A stretch of DNA of 64,000 nucleotides from Shewanella electrodiphila (GTDB lineage Bacteria > Pseudomonadota > Gammaproteobacteria > Enterobacterales > Shewanellaceae): contig NZ_JAKIKU010000003.1 in assembly GCF_023283985.1 (NCBI RefSeq), positions 186,001 to 250,000 of the forward strand. The letters run 5' to 3'. The position numbers were made by a program, and so were the translations under genes. Of this stretch, positions 56,736 to 64,000 are shown one piece after another. Position 1 is the stretch's first letter. The number at the start of each line of letters is the position of its first letter. The notes beneath the pieces are model-generated. The model was not told where the DNA came from. It worked only from the letters and a program-made list of their open reading frames with translations, and did no database searches.

Positions 56736-58619
56736 ATGGAAGTCGAACTACTTGAAATTCGAAACTTCATCCGCCAGTACCCACCTTTTGATCAACTGCC
56801 TGAGCAAGCGTTAATCGAAGTGTCTAAAAGCGTCGAAATCTCTTACTATCGTTCTGACAGTATGGTGATTGAATTTGAAGATAAGATTCATGATCTGTAT
56901 ATGATCCGTAGCGGCGTAGTAGAAATATACCGCCGTAAAGGTGAACTCTATAATCGACTCGATCAAGGTGGTTTGTTTGGACAGCTTGGCTTATTGACCA
57001 ACAATAAAGTTCGCTACCCTGCAAAAGCAGTTAAAGACACGCTGCTTTATTGCATTCCCGAAAATATTTTTGAAGAGTTTTGTGAACGTTACGATGTCTT
57101 TGCTGACTTTGTTGAAGTTGAAGGCAGTATTCGATTACAGCAAGCTGTTGAGGATAATAGTGATGATGCTAACTCTCTCACTACATCTAAAGTAAAAACC
57201 ATTCTGAGTGCTGAACCTGTGATGTTGTCTAATACAACTTCAATTCAAGATGTTGCCAGGATTATGACCAATGAGAATGTGTCAGCAGCCATCATTAATG
57301 ATCCAAGCCTCACAGATGAAGGCGGCAACAGTTTTGTCGGCATCATCACCGTTCGCGATCTATGCGCAAAAGTTATTGCTGAAGGCTTAGACGTTGACAC
57401 GCCAGTGGGCGAAGTAATGTCTACCGAGCTCATATCGTTAGATCATAATGCCTATATTTTTGAAGCCATGCTATTAATGCTTCGATATAACGTTCACCAT
57501 CTACCGATTTTAAAAAACAGGCAGCCTATCGGTTTAATTGAAGTCACCGATATTATTCGATATGAATCTCAAAACAGTTTGCTAATAGTCAGCAGTATTT
57601 TTCAGCAAAACAGCATTGAAGATTTAACTGTATTATCTCAGCAAAACAGTGCTTGTTTTGTCCGTATGGTTAACGAGGATGCTAACTCGCATATGGTCGG
57701 TCGTGCAATGTCAGAAATTGGCCGTAGCTTTAAGCAACGCCTCCTTGAATTAGCTGAAGAAAAGTTTGGTCCACCACCTGTGCCCTACTGTTTTCTTGCA
57801 CTGGGTTCAATGGCGCGTGATGAACAATTAATCGTCACCGATCAAGATAATGCGATTATCCTCGACAATGATTATCAAGAATCACTACACGGTGAATATT
57901 TTGAAAACCTGGCTAACTATGTATGTGATGGCCTAGCGGCTTGTGGATATACATATTGCACTGGCGATATTATGGCGACTAACCCTGAATACCGTAAAAC
58001 TCAATCTCAATGGGAAGATTGCTTTGCTGACTGGATTGAAAATCCGAACCCTCAAGCTTTATTAAACTGTTCTATTTTCTTCGATTTGTATGGCGTGTAT
58101 GGCAGACCTAAATGGGCAGAACAATTAAATGCCTTCATTCTAAGAAAAGCGAAAAAAAATAACCGCTTTTTAGCCTGTCTTGCTCGAAATGCGTTAAACC
58201 GTACTCCGCCATTAGGCTTCTTTAAAGATTTCGTCATGGAAAAAGATGGTCGTCATAACAATTCGATCAACTTAAAAAGACGTGGCACAGCCCCACTGGC
58301 TGATTTAATTCGTGTTCACGCACTGGCGATTGGCTCTCAATCGCAAAACTCTTTCGATAGACTGGAAGACATTATAGAAGCCGGGATCCTTCCTGCTACC
58401 AAAGGCAAAGATTTACAACATGCCATGGAGTTCATTTCATTAGTTCGCATTCGTCATCAGGCATTAGATATTGAGGCAGAACAAGAACCTGATAACAATA
58501 TTGAACCTGAAAACATGTCTGAATTTGAAAGGCGTAATCTTAAAGATGCATTTTTGGTATTAAGCAGCGCGCAGAACTTTTTAAAATTCCGCTACACTGC
58601 AAACAGTATGCAGGGGTAA
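56736..58619 (+). CDS. cNMP-binding/CBS/DUF294 nucleotidyltransferase-like signalling protein
   Basis: The 627-residue product starts at an ATG with GAG 7 bp upstream; an ATG 16 codons earlier lies over the promoter. Domains in order: cyclic-nucleotide-binding-like (about 15-125; FEDKIHDLYMIRSGVVEIYRRKGE, GGLFGQLGLL), two CBS domains (about 150-280; VGIITVRDLC, HLPILKNRQPIGLIEVTDII), DUF294 putative nucleotidyltransferase (about 320-450; GSMARDEQLIVTDQDNAIIL, with a G-S and D-x-D pattern), then a helical substrate-binding domain. Such proteins are thought to sense energy or nucleotide state. The next gene, an exonuclease, starts 3 bp later, so the pair is co-transcribed. Confidence 0.92.
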   Translation: MEVELLEIRNFIRQYPPFDQLPEQALIEVSKSVEISYYRSDSMVIEFEDKIHDLYMIRSGVVEIYRRKGELYNRLDQGGLFGQLGLLTNNKVRYPAKAVKDTLLYCIPENIFEEFCERYDVFADFVEVEGSIRLQQAVEDNSDDANSLTTSKVKTILSAEPVMLSNTTSIQDVARIMTNENVSAAIINDPSLTDEGGNSFVGIITVRDLCAKVIAEGLDVDTPVGEVMSTELISLDHNAYIFEAMLLMLRYNVHHLPILKNRQPIGLIEVTDIIRYESQNSLLIVSSIFQQNSIEDLTVLSQQNSACFVRMVNEDANSHMVGRAMSEIGRSFKQRLLELAEEKFGPPPVPYCFLALGSMARDEQLIVTDQDNAIILDNDYQESLHGEYFENLANYVCDGLAACGYTYCTGDIMATNPEYRKTQSQWEDCFADWIENPNPQALLNCSIFFDLYGVYGRPKWAEQLNAFILRKAKKNNRFLACLARNALNRTPPLGFFKDFVMEKDGRHNNSINLKRRGTAPLADLIRVHALAIGSQSQNSFDRLEDIIEAGILPATKGKDLQHAMEFISLVRIRHQALDIEAEQEPDNNIEPENMSEFERRNLKDAFLVLSSAQNFLKFRYTANSMQG

Positions 58620-58622
58620 ACA

Positions 58623-59339
58623 ATGCGTAATTTCACCAATCAAGAAGTCTTAAACTGGGAAGCGTTTTTACAAATAAAAGCCAAAGAAAGCAAAGATAAA
58701 CGCTTAACAAATTTTTATGATGTCGGCACATATCATGCTGAAACACTCCTCAAAGATATTGAGTTTGTTGCGCTAGACTTTGAAACTACAGGGTTGGATG
58801 CTGACCAAAATAGCATAATCAGTATTGGGTTGGTGCCATTTACGTTGAACCGAATCGCACTAAGACATGCAAAGCATTGGTTTGTTACCCCTGAAGATAA
58901 ACTGCAAGAAAACTCTATTATCATTCATGGTATCACTCACTCTGACTTAAAAGGGGCACCTGACTTACTGCGTATTTTAGAGCAATTATTAGATGAACTT
59001 GCGGGTAAAATTGTTGTAGTGCATTACCGTCGAATAGAACGTGATTTTTTTGATGCAGCACTGCGATCATTGATTAATGAAGGAATCGTATTTCCCGTCG
59101 TTGACACCATGCAAATAGAAGCTGAAGTGCAGCAAAACAAACCTAAAGGCTTTTTAGATTGGTTTAAGCATAAGCGACCTGAATCCATTCGATTGGGAAG
59201 TACTAGAATTCGTTATAACCTGCCGACTTATCCACCACATGATGCGCTAACAGATGCCATTGCCACAGCTGAGTTATTGCAAGCGCAGATTTATCATCAC
59301 TATAGCGCGGAAACTCCGATAAAAAAATTGTGGATTTAG
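58623..59339 (+). CDS. DnaQ-like 3'-5' exonuclease partnered with the DUF294 protein
   Basis: The 238-residue protein has the DEDDh exonuclease motifs: Exo I ALDFETTGLDA (D-x-E), Exo II around VVHYRRIERDFFD and Exo III PHDALTDAIATAEL (H-x4-D). It resembles the Pol III epsilon fold but is longer at the N-terminus and lacks the clamp-binding context of DnaQ itself. The DUF294 plus exonuclease pair is a recurring two-gene unit in proteobacteria; its nucleic-acid substrate is not established. Confidence 0.92.
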   Translation: MRNFTNQEVLNWEAFLQIKAKESKDKRLTNFYDVGTYHAETLLKDIEFVALDFETTGLDADQNSIISIGLVPFTLNRIALRHAKHWFVTPEDKLQENSIIIHGITHSDLKGAPDLLRILEQLLDELAGKIVVVHYRRIERDFFDAALRSLINEGIVFPVVDTMQIEAEVQQNKPKGFLDWFKHKRPESIRLGSTRIRYNLPTYPPHDALTDAIATAELLQAQIYHHYSAETPIKKLWI

Positions 59340-59365
59340 CGCTATAAACCTGTGCTATATCAAAT

Positions 59366-59396
59366 AAAAAAGGCACCTTAATTAAGGTGCCTTTTG
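59366..59396. terminator. Bidirectional terminator, exonuclease and BCCT genes
   Basis: AAAAGGCACCTTAA is followed by its complement, a 28-bp perfect palindrome with A on the left and T on the right, between two convergent genes. Confidence 0.9.
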
Positions 59397-59451
59397 CATT
59401 ATTCTAATAATGTACATTCTCAATACGTAATGTCGATAGCAGAGCAAGAAC

Positions 59452-61023
59452 TTAACGCTTTTCTGTTCTTAATCCCATAATTAAACTAATGCACATTACC
59501 AGCAGAATGATGGTGAATGGTAATGCCGTCGAAATCGCACCAGCTTGTAATGCTTCTATCGCCTCAGTACCACCAACCCAAACTAGCGCTGCAGCAATCG
59601 CGCCTTCAACTAAAGCCCAAAACACGCGTTGCGGTGCAGGTGCATCGACTTTACCACCAGAGGTAATACTGTCGATAACCAATGAACCTGAATCCGAAGA
59701 TGTCACAAAGAATATTAACACTAAGATGACAGCTAGCATTGATAGGATGTTGCCTAAAGGCAATTGATCAAACATTTGGAACATGGCTAAAGGAACATCT
59801 GTCAGTCCTTTTTCACCTAGCGTACCAATGTTATTCACCACTTGATCAATACCAACGCCACCAAATACAGACATCCATAGTATCGTTACCACTGTCGGTG
59901 CAATTAGCACGGCAGTCATAAACTCACGAATCGTACGACCTCGTGAAATACGCGCGATAAACATACCAACAAATGGGGACCATGAAATCCACCACGCCCA
60001 ATAGAAAACAGTCCAACCATGCATCCAGGCTTCGTCTTCGCGACCGATAGGATTACTTAATGGAATGATATTCTTAATGTAGCCCATAACAGTCGTAGGG
60101 ATTGTTCCCATTGCTACTGCAAAGCTCACTAAAGCAACAAATACCACTAAGATAAGCGCGAGCAGCATATTGACATTACTAATGACTTTAACGCCGCCAT
60201 CAATACCGCGCATTACCGAAACAACTGCAATTAAGGTCACAGCAAAGATAATCGCTATTTGCAGAGTTAAGCCGTTTTCCATGCCAAATACATGATGGAA
60301 ACCACTAGCAGCTTGTTGTGCCCCTAAGCCAAGCGATGTAGCTAAACCAAACAAGGTTGCGATAACAGCCAAAATATCAACAACATGCCCAGGCCAACCC
60401 CAGGTGCGATCACCCAAAATCGGATAAAACACTGAACGCATCGACAGCGGTAAACCTTTGTTGTAAGCAAAAAATGCTAACGATAATGACACTACACCAT
60501 AGATTGCCCACGGATGAAGTCCCCAGTGGAACATAGTCGCACCCAGTGCGAGCTCTTTTGCTTCAGCAGTATTGGCTGCGACATTAAGTGGCGTTTCATA
60601 CCATCCAGTAAAATAAGCTACAGGTTCAGCAACGGCCCAAAACATCAGCCCGATCCCCATACCAGCAGCAAATAACATAGCAACCCAAGATAATCTAGAA
60701 TAGTCAGTCTTGGCCTCGGCTCCGCCCAAACGGATTTTACCGTAAGGCGAAATAATCATTGCTAAACAAAACAATACGAAGATATTGGCTGACCACATAA
60801 ATAAACCGTCGAAAGCACCAATAATTTGCCATTTGATGCCGTCTAAAACAGATTTAGATGTTTCTGGTTCCACCAACAAGATAGCGATGATGAACAGACC
60901 AATTAAGGAAGCGCTGATACCAAAAACAGGGTTATGTACATCAAAACCCCATTTTTGAATGTTATCTTGACCGACGGTGTAATCAGTATTGTCGATACTG
61001 TATTTATCTTTATTAGTATTCAT
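59452..61023 (-). CDS. BCCT-family betaine/carnitine/choline transporter
   Basis: The 523-residue protein has twelve membrane segments. It has the BCCT stretch MGIGLMFWAVAEPVAYF and the aromatic-rich segment TVFYWAWWISWSPFVGMFIARISRGRTIREF of the betaine site. It imports glycine betaine, choline or a related quaternary amine for osmoprotection or as a nutrient, driven by Na+ or H+. The exact substrate is not readable. It stands alone, transcribed toward the exonuclease gene. Confidence 0.93.
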   Translation of the reverse strand: MNTNKDKYSIDNTDYTVGQDNIQKWGFDVHNPVFGISASLIGLFIIAILLVEPETSKSVLDGIKWQIIGAFDGLFMWSANIFVLFCLAMIISPYGKIRLGGAEAKTDYSRLSWVAMLFAAGMGIGLMFWAVAEPVAYFTGWYETPLNVAANTAEAKELALGATMFHWGLHPWAIYGVVSLSLAFFAYNKGLPLSMRSVFYPILGDRTWGWPGHVVDILAVIATLFGLATSLGLGAQQAASGFHHVFGMENGLTLQIAIIFAVTLIAVVSVMRGIDGGVKVISNVNMLLALILVVFVALVSFAVAMGTIPTTVMGYIKNIIPLSNPIGREDEAWMHGWTVFYWAWWISWSPFVGMFIARISRGRTIREFMTAVLIAPTVVTILWMSVFGGVGIDQVVNNIGTLGEKGLTDVPLAMFQMFDQLPLGNILSMLAVILVLIFFVTSSDSGSLVIDSITSGGKVDAPAPQRVFWALVEGAIAAALVWVGGTEAIEALQAGAISTALPFTIILLVMCISLIMGLRTEKR

Positions 61024-61244
61024 TGATCCTCGTTTAGAAGAACTTTCATTCGGAAAATGTCATTATATTTTACGCTATTAAGCGATTTTTTACAGTCGCA
61101 GCCGTAAAGCAATCGCGTTTAATGTCTCGTTTTTAAGCTAAGATTAGACATCCTTAACAAAAGTGGTGAAACAACCCGCAAAATAAAAACACTCATTTTC
61201 GAATGTGAAGTTAATACCTTCAAAGTATTCTGATATTAAAAGAT

Positions 61245-61275
61245 AAAAAAAGCTTAGCATAATTGCTAAGCTTTT
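61245..61275 (-). terminator. Intrinsic terminator after uvrB
   Basis: AAAAGCTTAGCA (61248-61259) pairs with TGCTAAGCTTTT (61264-61275) around TAAT; six T follow on the minus strand. It is about 45 bp past the uvrB stop. Confidence 0.88.
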
Positions 61276-61317
61276 ATTGTTTCAAACAGGATTGTCTGTA
61301 AGTTTATCGATAATAAA

Positions 61318-63354
61318 CTAACTGTTAAGAATAATTTGTTCCCGCAGGCTTTTCACTTGGTCACGCACTGCAGCAGCTTGTTCAAACTCAAGATCGCGCG
61401 CATGTTGATGCATCTGCTTTTCTAGTGCATCAATTTGCTGCGATAATTCAGCAACACTCTGTACTTTAGTATCGGTTTTATATTGTGTTTCTTTTTCAGC
61501 CACTTTACCAAAAGCAGTGTATTTGTGTTTACTGTTACCACGATGAGGATCGCCCAAGTCCATCACATCTGTGACTTTTTTCGTCACCCCTTTTGGTGTT
61601 TGGCCTAATTTCAAATTATGCGCATGCTGCTTTTCGCGGCGACGTTCTGTTTCTCCAATAGCTTTTTCCATCGACTTAGTGACTTTGTCAGCATACAGAA
61701 TAACTTTACCATTAACATTACGTGCTGCGCGGCCAATGGTTTGGATAAGTGAACGTTCAGAACGTAAAAAACCTTCCTTATCTGCATCTAAAATACACAC
61801 TAACGACACTTCTGGCATATCTAAGCCTTCGCGAAGCAAGTTAATTCCAACCAGAACATCAAAGTGACCTAGTCGTAAATCTCGTATCACTTCTACACGT
61901 TCAACGGTATCAATATCAGAATGTAAATAACGGACCTTAACGCCATGCTCATCCAGGTATTCGGTTAAATCCTCAGACATACGTTTGGTTAACGTTGTAA
62001 TAAGTACCCTTTCATTAACGGCAACACGTTTTGGGATTTCAGAAAGTAAATCATCGACTTGAATAGCAACGGGGCGAATTTCTATTTCTGGATCAAGTAA
62101 ACCAGTCGGTCTAACAACTTGTTCAGCTATTTCACCATCACTTTGCTCAAACTCATAATCACTTGGGGTTGCAGATACAAATACCGTTTGTGGCATTAAC
62201 TGCTCAAACTCTTCAAATTTAAGTGGTCTGTTGTCTAATGCTGAGGGTAAACGGAAACCATATTCAACAAGTGTTGTTTTACGGCTACGGTCACCTTTGT
62301 ACATTGCGCCAATTTGAGGCACGGTAACGTGGGATTCATCAATAATTAATAAACCATTTGCAGGTAAATAATCTAATAATGTTGGAGGTCCATCGCCTTG
62401 TGAGCGACCAGATAAATATCGAGAGTAGTTTTCGATACCTGAGCAATAACCTAACTCGACCATCATCTCAATATCATATTGCACACGTTCTGAAATACGT
62501 TGAGCCTCAATCAGTTTATTGTTATCTAATAGCTCTTTACGACGTTCACGCAATTCTTCTTTTATATGCTCTGTCGCTTCGATGATTTTCTCTCTAGGAG
62601 TAACATAGTGGCTCTTAGGGTACACAGTAGTGCGAGCTAAGCGTTTAGTGACATGACCTGTTAATGGATCAAACTCACTGAGTTGCTCAATTTCATCATC
62701 AAATAACTCAACTCTGACCGCATCGCGTTCTGATTCAGCAGGAAAAATATCAATTACTTCACCACGAACACGAAACGTACCGCGCTGTAGGTCGATATCA
62801 TTGCGGGTATATTGCAGCTCACCTAAACGAGTAATAATGTCTCGCTGTCCCATCATGTCACCCTGACGCAGATGTAATAGCATCTTCATATATAGCTCAG
62901 GATCGCCCAAGCCATAGATAGCCGACACAGACGCGATTAATACCACATCTTTACGCTCTAGCAGGGCTTTAGTCGCAGAAAGGCGCATTTGCTCAATATG
63001 AGCGTTAACTGAAGCATCTTTTTCGATGAAGGTATTAGAGGCTGGAACATAGGCTTCTGGCTGATAGTAATCATAATAAGACACAAAATATTCAACTGCA
63101 TTATTCGGAAAGAACTCTTTCATCTCGCCATATAATTGTGCAGCCAATGTCTTATTTGGCGCCATAATGATTGTCGGACGACCTAAGGTCTGGATTAAAT
63201 TAGCAACGGTAAATGTTTTACCTGAACCGGTTACACCTAATAAGGTTTGCTTAGCGACACCGGCTTCTAGCCCATCGACCAGCTGTTTTATCGCCGTAGG
63301 CTGATCACCAGCGGGAGAGTAATCTGAAACAAGATTGAAAACCGGTTCTTTCAC
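61318..63354 (-). CDS. uvrB: UvrABC system protein B
   Basis: The 678-residue protein starts at a GTG (63352-63354) with AGGATG 8-9 bp upstream; this gives [21 protein letters not shown], the normal UvrB N-terminus, while the open frame begins 18 codons earlier. Domains: helicase-like with Walker [12 protein letters not shown], the DNA-insertion beta-hairpin [21 protein letters not shown] (Walker B form), helicase motif [11 protein letters not shown] and a C-terminal UVR coiled coil ([21 protein letters not shown]) for UvrC contact. It verifies DNA damage in nucleotide excision repair. No LexA box was seen upstream. Confidence 0.97.
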   Translation of the reverse strand: MKEPVFNLVSDYSPAGDQPTAIKQLVDGLEAGVAKQTLLGVTGSGKTFTVANLIQTLGRPTIIMAPNKTLAAQLYGEMKEFFPNNAVEYFVSYYDYYQPEAYVPASNTFIEKDASVNAHIEQMRLSATKALLERKDVVLIASVSAIYGLGDPELYMKMLLHLRQGDMMGQRDIITRLGELQYTRNDIDLQRGTFRVRGEVIDIFPAESERDAVRVELFDDEIEQLSEFDPLTGHVTKRLARTTVYPKSHYVTPREKIIEATEHIKEELRERRKELLDNNKLIEAQRISERVQYDIEMMVELGYCSGIENYSRYLSGRSQGDGPPTLLDYLPANGLLIIDESHVTVPQIGAMYKGDRSRKTTLVEYGFRLPSALDNRPLKFEEFEQLMPQTVFVSATPSDYEFEQSDGEIAEQVVRPTGLLDPEIEIRPVAIQVDDLLSEIPKRVAVNERVLITTLTKRMSEDLTEYLDEHGVKVRYLHSDIDTVERVEVIRDLRLGHFDVLVGINLLREGLDMPEVSLVCILDADKEGFLRSERSLIQTIGRAARNVNGKVILYADKVTKSMEKAIGETERRREKQHAHNLKLGQTPKGVTKKVTDVMDLGDPHRGNSKHKYTAFGKVAEKETQYKTDTKVQSVAELSQQIDALEKQMHQHARDLEFEQAAAVRDQVKSLREQIILNS

Positions 63355-63941
63355 GTCTAAGCATCCTATAAAAATGATAAACCATTTTATACTGAACCTG
63401 CCGAACATTGCGACCCAAAAGCTTTATAAACCCAGCCAAACAATCGCAGATACAAGAATTTGCATAGTTGAAAACTATTTTTCGTCTGGGACACGTTGAC
63501 TGCTAATTGCAAATGTCTTGCACATCAGTTGCATTTATCATCAGTTGATAATTTGTCACTTTTAAAACAGCCATCATATAAAACAAACACCAAAAATGGT
63601 TTGATAAATGAATAAGCGATCCCAAATGATTTAGCCGCATATCAGTCAATCATTACAATTTGACGAACAAAACATGAAATTATGCTACAACAGCGCCAAA
63701 AGCTTAAAACTGTCGATAAAAGCGCCAAAAACCTCATTTCTATGGCAATTTAATACACAATAGCGCGTACACATATACTACATTAACCATCACTAAATAA
63801 TCCGAGCAAATAAAAATCTATTGCATTTTGTAACACCTTGATTAGTTTTATGATTTTTAATTTGTTGATTCAGAGCATAATTTAACTTCTAGTCAATGCT
63901 CATAAGGGCTTCAGAGGGTATTTTAAGAGTAACTCACAGGC
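63355..63941. other. Non-coding region upstream of uvrB
   Basis: About 590 bp, AT-rich, with the uvrB promoter and no gene visible. AGCGCCAAAA occurs twice (63692 and 63721). Confidence 0.5.
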
Positions 63942-63964
63942 TTATCCACAGATTTAGTGGATAA
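63942..63964. promoter_or_regulatory. Two convergent DnaA-box-like sequences
   Basis: TTATCCACA (63942-63950) is a perfect DnaA box. AGTGGATAA (63956-63964) is an 8-of-9 box in the opposite direction, giving an 8-bp inverted repeat with a 7-bp spacer. The window ends 36 bp later, so what it controls is not visible. Confidence 0.45.
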
Positions 63965-64000
63965 CTCACTCTAGCCCAATATTACTGGGGTGTTAGGGTA

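Noticed and set aside
63355..63408. Longer start for uvrB
   Set aside because: The GTG at 63354 has a ribosome site and gives the normal UvrB N-terminus.
63355..63700. LexA (SOS) box for uvrB
   Set aside because: No CTGT-N8-ACAG was found by eye upstream.

Overview
The window reads as chromosome of a moderately AT-rich marine gammaproteobacterium, most like Shewanella or a close Alteromonadales relative. The basis is the gene families and their neighbourhoods: a malQ-glgB-glgX-glgP-glgC-glgA glycogen operon, asnS next to a cNMP/CBS/DUF294 protein with a DnaQ-like exonuclease, fadH, sppA-ansA, a 1025-residue TonB-dependent receptor of the Alteromonadales type, and a secreted S9 peptidase. This is an inference from content, not a database match. 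No phage, CRISPR array, rRNA operon or intact insertion sequence is visible; one degraded IS3-type remnant and one tRNA gene are.

Layout. (1) 1-15331, all genes on the minus strand: an accessory polysaccharide-utilisation locus. It has a beta-helix protein cut by the window edge, an SGNH esterase, a TonB-dependent receptor, a formylglycine sulfatase, a FucP-type sugar/H+ symporter, an IclR regulator, a second, CE2-like SGNH esterase and a secreted 12-Asp-box double-propeller protein. Together these suggest capture, de-esterification, desulfation, cleavage and uptake of a sulfated, probably acylated, marine glycan. The glycan and the backbone-cleaving enzyme are not identified. (2) 15533-23960: core metabolism and proteolysis (fadH, sppA, ansA), a three-gene minus-strand cluster (M14 carboxypeptidase, zinc-ribbon membrane protein, DUF1315) and an orphan response regulator with a degenerate receiver. 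(3) 24168-25961: an arsenic-type module, ArsR-family repressor plus ACR3 permease, with matching palindromic elements in front of both genes. (4) 25993-33557: a DUF885 lipoprotein, YegS-like lipid kinase and several small membrane or unknown proteins, with the signature of a partial duplication, ending at tRNA-Ser(GGA). (5) 33756-40717: MarC-family protein, a possible 54-residue protein, S9 peptidase, class I fumarase, pabB. (6) 40733-53462: the glycogen operon, transcribed malQ to glgA. (7) 53832-63354: CoA pyrophosphatase-type Nudix, a small membrane protein, asnS, the DUF294 protein and exonuclease, a BCCT transporter and uvrB. Beyond uvrB is non-coding DNA with a pair of convergent DnaA-box-like sequences.

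The strongest candidates for something undescribed are the sulfated-glycan locus, the noncanonical ArsR with paired operator-like palindromes, the response regulator lacking the switch Thr and Lys, an in-frame 33-bp repeat expansion inside glgA, a basic Lys/Ala-rich N-terminal extension on glgP, and the recurrence of short (13-14 bp or shorter) tandem repeats in four intergenic regions. Several gene starts were moved downstream of the longest open frame to the start that has a ribosome-binding site and, where relevant, a signal peptide; these choices are noted per gene.
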